The notes below the pieces were generated by a model that did no database searches, had not been told where the DNA came from, and saw only the letters and a program-made list of their open reading frames with translations. DNA of 64,000 nt from Angiostrongylus vasorum (lineage: Eukaryota; Nematoda; Chromadorea; Rhabditida; Metastrongylidae), in contig JADANN010000018.1 of NCBI GenBank assembly GCA_018806985.1, positions 1,148,501 to 1,212,500 on the forward strand, in the 5' to 3' direction. Below, one piece after another: positions 60,701-64,000 of this stretch. Numbering within the stretch: the first letter of the stretch is position 1; each line of letters starts with the position of its first letter. The translations under genes were made by a program, and so were the position numbers.

Positions 60701-61006
60701 GACAAGCTCGATATAGTCATACCATCATGAAGGGTACTTTTAAAACGTTCACGCTAATTTCCTTCTTCGTTTAGATTAGTAAGGGTTTAGGTGTCTGCAC
60801 TCCACAAATTCAAAACAGCTATGTCTAATGCGAATAAAGCGACAGAAGATCAGGTTGCACAAATATTAAAGAACCAAATGGAGACGCTTCTCTACATTGA
60901 TCGCAAAACAGGCGAACTTGATGCAAAGGTTGAAGAATTCAAGGAAATACTTGATGGCCGCAACACGGCTTCTTTGATGACGTGCATCAGTAACCAGCAG
61001 TACTGA
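51775..61006 (+). CDS. npp-11: Nucleoporin NUP62 homologue NPP-11 (central channel)
   Basis: Seven exons on the plus strand: 51775-51901, 52013-52055, 52112-52262, 58663-58770, 58850-58940, 59012-59208, 60791-61006; phases agree, giving 310 aa. Exons 1-3 (residues 1-107) are Ser/Thr-rich with only two FG dipeptides (MFG at the start and SLFGG at the first junction). Exons 3-7 form the coiled-coil Nup62 core: [20 protein letters not shown], then [20 protein letters not shown] and an Asn/Lys-rich C-terminal helix (residues 240-310). It assembles with Nup58 and Nup54 homologues in the pore channel. The ATG sits two bases after a TTTGATTTCAG acceptor, so exon 1 may be trans-spliced, or more FG exons may exist upstream. 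Donors at exons 1 and 3 are GTTTGT. Intron 3 is 6.4 kb and carries an antisense RTE element plus SINEs. The exon 2 assignment is the weakest. Confidence 0.88.
52428..52788. repeat. Foldback element with about 137 bp inverted arms plus direct repeats
   Basis: Left arm 52428-52566 and right arm 52613-52747 are imperfect reverse complements: TTCACATTGTGAGTTC against GGAACTCACAATGTGAA at the outer ends, CCATTATCTTTCT against AGAAAGATAATGG at the inner ends. The spacer word CACTAAGCTAAGGCTTTGTC (52577-52613) is repeated directly just outside the right arm (52752-52788). It looks like a MITE or foldback transposon derivative in npp-11 intron 3. No coding capacity. Confidence 0.88.
53020..55965 (-). 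mobile_element. RTE-clade non-LTR retrotransposon, nearly full length but inactivated
   Basis: On the minus strand an AP endonuclease begins near 55865 ([14 protein letters not shown], then [16 protein letters not shown] and [20 protein letters not shown], then [15 protein letters not shown] near 55560). The reverse transcriptase covers about 54730-53500: [62 protein letters not shown] and the catalytic [11 protein letters not shown]. The 3' part (53530-53030) carries [20 protein letters not shown] and [16 protein letters not shown]. Several frame changes and stops (for example after the GRPPARWL motif) show it is dead. It lies antisense to npp-11 inside intron 3. The protein signature is the RTE type abundant in hookworms. 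Confidence 0.93.
57120..57392 (-). repeat. Family A SINE, copy 9
   Basis: Minus-sense copy in npp-11 intron 3, tail TTGGCACTGATCAAGTCCTT at the left, degenerate head at the right. Confidence 0.83.
58355..58640 (+). repeat. Family A SINE, copy 10, next to npp-11 exon 4
   Basis: Starts GGACGCGTGTGGCGTAATGG, box B GGATCGATTCCC, tail TAGAGCCTTACACTTTAACC. It ends about 22 bp before the npp-11 exon 4 acceptor, in gene sense. Confidence 0.88.
59235..59400 (-). repeat. Family B fragment in npp-11 intron 6
   Basis: Plus strand: ACAATGATGGTGGGATTTTC, CCAAATCGAACTACGATTAC, GGGGGCACGTCTATTACACA and CTCTTGCTTTGCGTTTCTCT. It starts about 27 bp after the exon 6 donor, in antisense orientation to the gene. 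Confidence 0.65.
60195..60390 (-). repeat. Family C repeat, old fragment
   Basis: Minus-sense and much diverged: plus strand TTGCTACCTTGTGACTAGTT at the left and CAGCCACGATGTGGCGGTAA at the right. It lies in npp-11 intron 6. Confidence 0.6.
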
Positions 61007-61149
61007 TAGTCGGGTGCTTGTTATTCTGCCTGGTTTTTTGTCTTGTCTTTATTTTCCATATTGGTGAATGAAGTTCTTATGTATTTTACATCTTACCATG
61101 TTTAATCATACTACTAACACTTTTATTCTCAAAAATGGCAGTAGTGAGG

Positions 61150-61455
61150 TTGTACAACAAAAGATCGTAAGGATAAGTTCTACACCAAATGTAAGCTGAC
61201 CGACCATAAGATACACATGGGATCGATCGCCACGTCCAAGGTTCACGGAGCCATCCATCCCTCCGGCGTGAGCAAAGCGGTACCAGACTGTCTAAGAGGG
61301 TAGTAGCAATGGGTCGATACATCGGTAGGCCACCGCAAATCATTTTGAAGGCCAGATATGCATTTAATCACCTCTAACGATGCTTAATGAAGTCGAGTGC
61401 ATGACGCATCCCTTAGGGATTGATTAACTCGAAGAGCTATATCCTTCCATCTTTT
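61150..61455 (+). repeat. Family A SINE, copy 11, degraded head
   Basis: Box B-like GGGATCGATCGCC at about 61210 and middle GGTACCAGACTGTCTAAGAG, TACATCGGTAGGCCACCGCA are clear, tail AGAGCTATATCCTTCCATCT. The tRNA-like 5' end is not recognisable. It lies just downstream of npp-11. Confidence 0.8.
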
Positions 61456-62270
61456 TTTGTCATCTCACAGGCCATTGAGTGCATGCAACCGCATTAATTC
61501 GTGTGCAGTAAATTGATTTCAATACTGTATGCTGATGTCCAAAAACATCTAACACTCACAGGCAAACGTCTTATTCTATCAAATATGGCTGTCGGCGGAC
61601 ACAGTTGAACACAAATTCCAATGCTCGCTATAAGTGGATATTGATTCACGCCAATCAGTCTAAACATATACTACATTTTATTACAATTTCTGCTCTGAAC
61701 ACCGGGATTCCGGAAAAATTTTGGAACATCTGCGTGATGAAAAAAAACTCGTCTACCCTCTATCACAGTGCTTTTGGCGTTTAGATATTCCTTTGAGTAA
61801 TTTATGGATAATATTTGTTTTTCTGATTGTAAATGAGACGAACAGTCTGAAGAAGGACCAGTCGTGGGAGCCGAGAACTATTGAAATGATGAAAGAACTT
61901 GTCTCTCCATGTCTTCAAGTGGGAGTTATTGAATTGTCTCTGTCGAACGATTGTGAGACTTCTAGGTCAGTCTTCGGATGCAATCCTGTTAAGTCTCAAG
62001 TTATGTCAAAATATAGTTTTAACAAACAGTTGAATCATCTTCATTTCGTAAACAATGCAGTTAATGAAGAAAGGGAGAATTTTTATAGCAGCAGGTTGTT
62101 TATATAACTAGTCAATAGAAATTTCCAGGCAGCCAACAAACCTCGCAGAAATGTTTGTGTTGACGAGTTCCTCGTGTAGTTCGGAGATAAAGTCTTGTTG
62201 TGATAATACATGGCACTCTAGAGACAAAACGTTGGTTAAAATCACTCAAATTATATACAAGAGGTGGTTG
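61456..62270 (+). other. 128-codon ORF of unknown nature and flanks
   Basis: Plus-strand ORF 61721-62107, starting at a TTG in the frame, reads for example NLWIIFVFLIVNETNSLKKD and SNDCETSRSVFGCNPVKSQV. There is no acceptor-ATG arrangement at its start and no family match that I recognise. It may be chance or decayed repeat. Confidence 0.3.
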
Positions 62271-62552
62271 AAGGATAAAAGGATAAAGCTCTCGGCGTTG
62301 ATCAATCCCCTGAGGAATGCGCCATGCATTCGACTTCGTTAAGTATCGTTCGAGGTGGTTGAATGCATATCTGGCCTTTATAATAACTAGCGGTGGCGTA
62401 CCGATTTATCGACCCAGTGCTGCTATCCTCCCAGACAAGTCTGGTACCAATTTGCCGACCCCGGAGTGATGGAAGGCTTGGTGGGCCATGGGTACGGTGG
62501 TCAATTCTACGTGTGTGTTGCAGGACGCCTCGGACCACTGCACCACACACCC
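62271..62552 (-). repeat. Family A SINE, copy 12
   Basis: Minus-sense copy; the tail on plus reads AAAAGGATAAAGCTCTCGGC, a duplicated GGATAAA unit typical of the 3' end. It is head-to-head with copy 13. Confidence 0.9.
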
Positions 62553-62599
62553 AGGAGGTGGTTACACATACAATATTATGCGGAATGCCGGTAAAGTAT

Positions 62600-62868
62600 G
62601 GACGCGAACTGCGCAGTGGTTAGGGGTGCCTTGCAATACACACGAGTTCTTCGGTTCGATCTCGCGTCCTGGACTAACTAAGCCTTCCATCCCTCCGGGC
62701 ATACTAGTAATAAACTTGTCTTCGAGTGTAGTAATACTGACTTGGCTCATCGATAAGGTTCCGCAAGTCATTGTTCAGGCCAAATATGTATTCAATCACC
62801 TTTAATGATGCTTGATAAAAATCGAATGCATGGCACATCGGTCAAAAGCTTCGTCCTTTAACCCTTAC
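62600..62868 (+). repeat. Family A SINE, copy 13
   Basis: Starts GGACGCGAACTGCGCAGTGG with box A, then box B-like GGTTCGATCTCGC; the tail reads AAAAGCTTCGTCCTTTAACC. It is about 48 bp from the head of copy 12 and in opposite orientation. Confidence 0.85.
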
Positions 62869-62904
62869 ATCGGTAAGGTTAGAACAAGAACACGTGGTAC
62901 TTCG

Positions 62905-63150
62905 GAGCGACAACGGATGGATGAATGTCGTCAATGACTGGATTCCTCGACTCGATGATCAGAGTTCTACGTGAAGATCCTATAGAAAGACAGACGCTCG
63001 ATGAGTCGCTAGAGCAAACATACCTCACTGGGCCACTCTCTAATGAGATAACGACAAACGGAAATCTTATAGACTCCCGCACAAATCACTGGACGATCTA
63101 CATCACTGCGCAAGAACATTGTCAGCGAAAGTTGAGGACGGAGCAATTAG
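62905..63150 (+). mobile_element. Old RTE 3' end fragment
   Basis: Plus-strand reading contains VVNDWIPRLDDQ and, in another frame, HWATL followed by a segment resembling DRDKWK, then a basic tail. The order matches the RTE C-terminal block but is much more decayed than the 46.5 kb copy. The 88-codon ORF over it is a chance frame. Confidence 0.55.
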
Positions 63151-63891
63151 AGCTCCCACAAAGCAGAAGCGTCATGATTGTGATGTACTGAAATTATAAC
63201 ATTATCAGAGACATTATCATGGTGTTCACGACACATGGCCACCAACTCATAAAGGAACAAACATTAGAAAGCACCAACCCAAGGATTCGTGAATACAGCC
63301 GACAAGATTCTGTTCTATTCTCCACATTTCAGGAGAATTAGGAAGTAATGAGAACACTTTTGCTTCTCCACGGTTTATGTATAGACACTTTTCTCTTCCA
63401 AGGGTACAGACGACTGCCTTCCATTTACTCGCTCAGACGTATTTCGTGAACACATGGAGGATCTAGCAGACTACTTAATACTATATTCTACGTTAGCCCT
63501 GTCTTAGTGAAAACTCGAAAATAGAGGCAATCTCTTCGTTGGTAAAAGTTATTAGCAAGAAACTAGGAATATATTTGCATATGTTTCAAGATGCTTAACA
63601 CTAGATGCAGCCAAAACAGTCAGTACTTCCGTACACAGCTTCAACAGTGGCCATAAAAAGTGTTCACTGTAAAGGTTGCAGGGTTTGACCGCTATGAGAG
63701 CTAAATATTAAACGTAATAGTTGAACTCTGCGAAATTGTTGATAGTACATCAAAACTGTAAATAGTAAGAACTGCAGAATTTTAAATAAATTCATTTAGG
63801 CGCCGCATTTGCAATGAAAATAAGGATTGGGAACAAGGTACACTGTATGGAGGTAAATTGATGAGCGTGTACACCAGGTAGAACAAGGAAA

Positions 63892-64000
63892 ATGTCCCTC
63901 ATTTCCTCTTGGTGACATCAATACTCAGCCGAATTTCAAGATTGTTTTCAACGCATCGTATGACGACAAGCACATCTACCAGATCAAGATCATCAACATT
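63892..64000 (+). pseudogene. Major sperm protein (MSP) fragment, frameshifted, cut by window edge
   Basis: The plus-strand frame reads [18 protein letters not shown] then [10 protein letters not shown], clearly the N-terminal part of a nematode major sperm protein (about 127 aa, the motile cytoskeletal protein of amoeboid sperm). The ATG at 63892 is one base out of frame with this reading because of an apparent extra C near 63899, and residues invariant in working MSPs are changed: the Gly of the TQPG motif, the Pro of NAPYDDK and the His of TYHIK. No spliced leader-type acceptor is evident right before the ATG. It is therefore probably a retired copy of a multi-gene family; the rest lies beyond the window. 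Confidence 0.75.

Noticed and set aside
1..64000. CRISPR arrays, operons, ribosome binding sites, prophage or secretion systems
   Set aside because: The window is eukaryotic: spliced genes, SINEs and non-LTR retrotransposons; no regularly spaced repeat array exists.

Overview
This is a piece of nematode chromosome, most likely from a strongylid and best fitting a hookworm (Necator or Ancylostoma type). The basis is small-exon genes with nematode-style splice acceptors (pyrimidine run ending in TTTCAG or TTTTAG), a major sperm protein remnant, RTE-clade retrotransposons of the kind common in hookworms, and very many tRNA-headed SINEs. Species assignment is inference from family knowledge; nothing was searched. 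All gene models below were built by hand from splice sites and codon phase, because almost no gene is visible as one long ORF.

Four conserved genes could be reconstructed. (1) unc-120, the SRF/MADS muscle transcription factor, minus strand, about 3.2-15.0 kb, stretched by a 7.4 kb and a 2.3 kb intron. (2) A full ARMT1/DUF89-family gene, minus strand, 37.07-45.76 kb, 8 exons, 436 aa, with one GC-AG intron. (3) SPCS2, the 25 kDa signal peptidase complex subunit, minus strand, 49.60-50.29 kb, 3 exons, 182 aa. (4) npp-11/NUP62, plus strand, 51.78-61.01 kb, 7 exons, 310 aa, with an antisense RTE retrotransposon inside its 6.4 kb third intron and a surprisingly short FG part. A frameshifted major sperm protein fragment runs off the right edge. 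The genes are unrelated housekeeping or developmental genes and do not form an operon; SPCS2 and npp-11 are divergent with about 1.5 kb between start codons.

The rest is mostly repeats. Family A is a tRNA-derived SINE (about 280 bp, box A and box B visible) with 13 copies. Family B is a second tRNA-headed repeat with at least 10 copies or pieces. Family C is a roughly 390 bp repeat with (TA)n tails that appears to be the 5' part of a second RTE-like element (41.5-43.6 kb). There is also a decayed Penelope-like element with a GIY-YIG motif (33.2-34.3 kb), two dead RTE 3' tails, a large foldback element and a perfect 19 bp hairpin.

Between unc-120 and ARMT1 lie 22 kb (15.03-37.06 kb) with no recognisable gene, only two weak candidate exons (21.2-21.5 kb and 31.1-31.2 kb) and old repeats. 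I did not find a new defence or biosynthetic system. The points most worth a second look are the FG-poor npp-11 model, SINEs that abut npp-11 splice acceptors, the relation between family C and the RTE-like element, and the foldback element.
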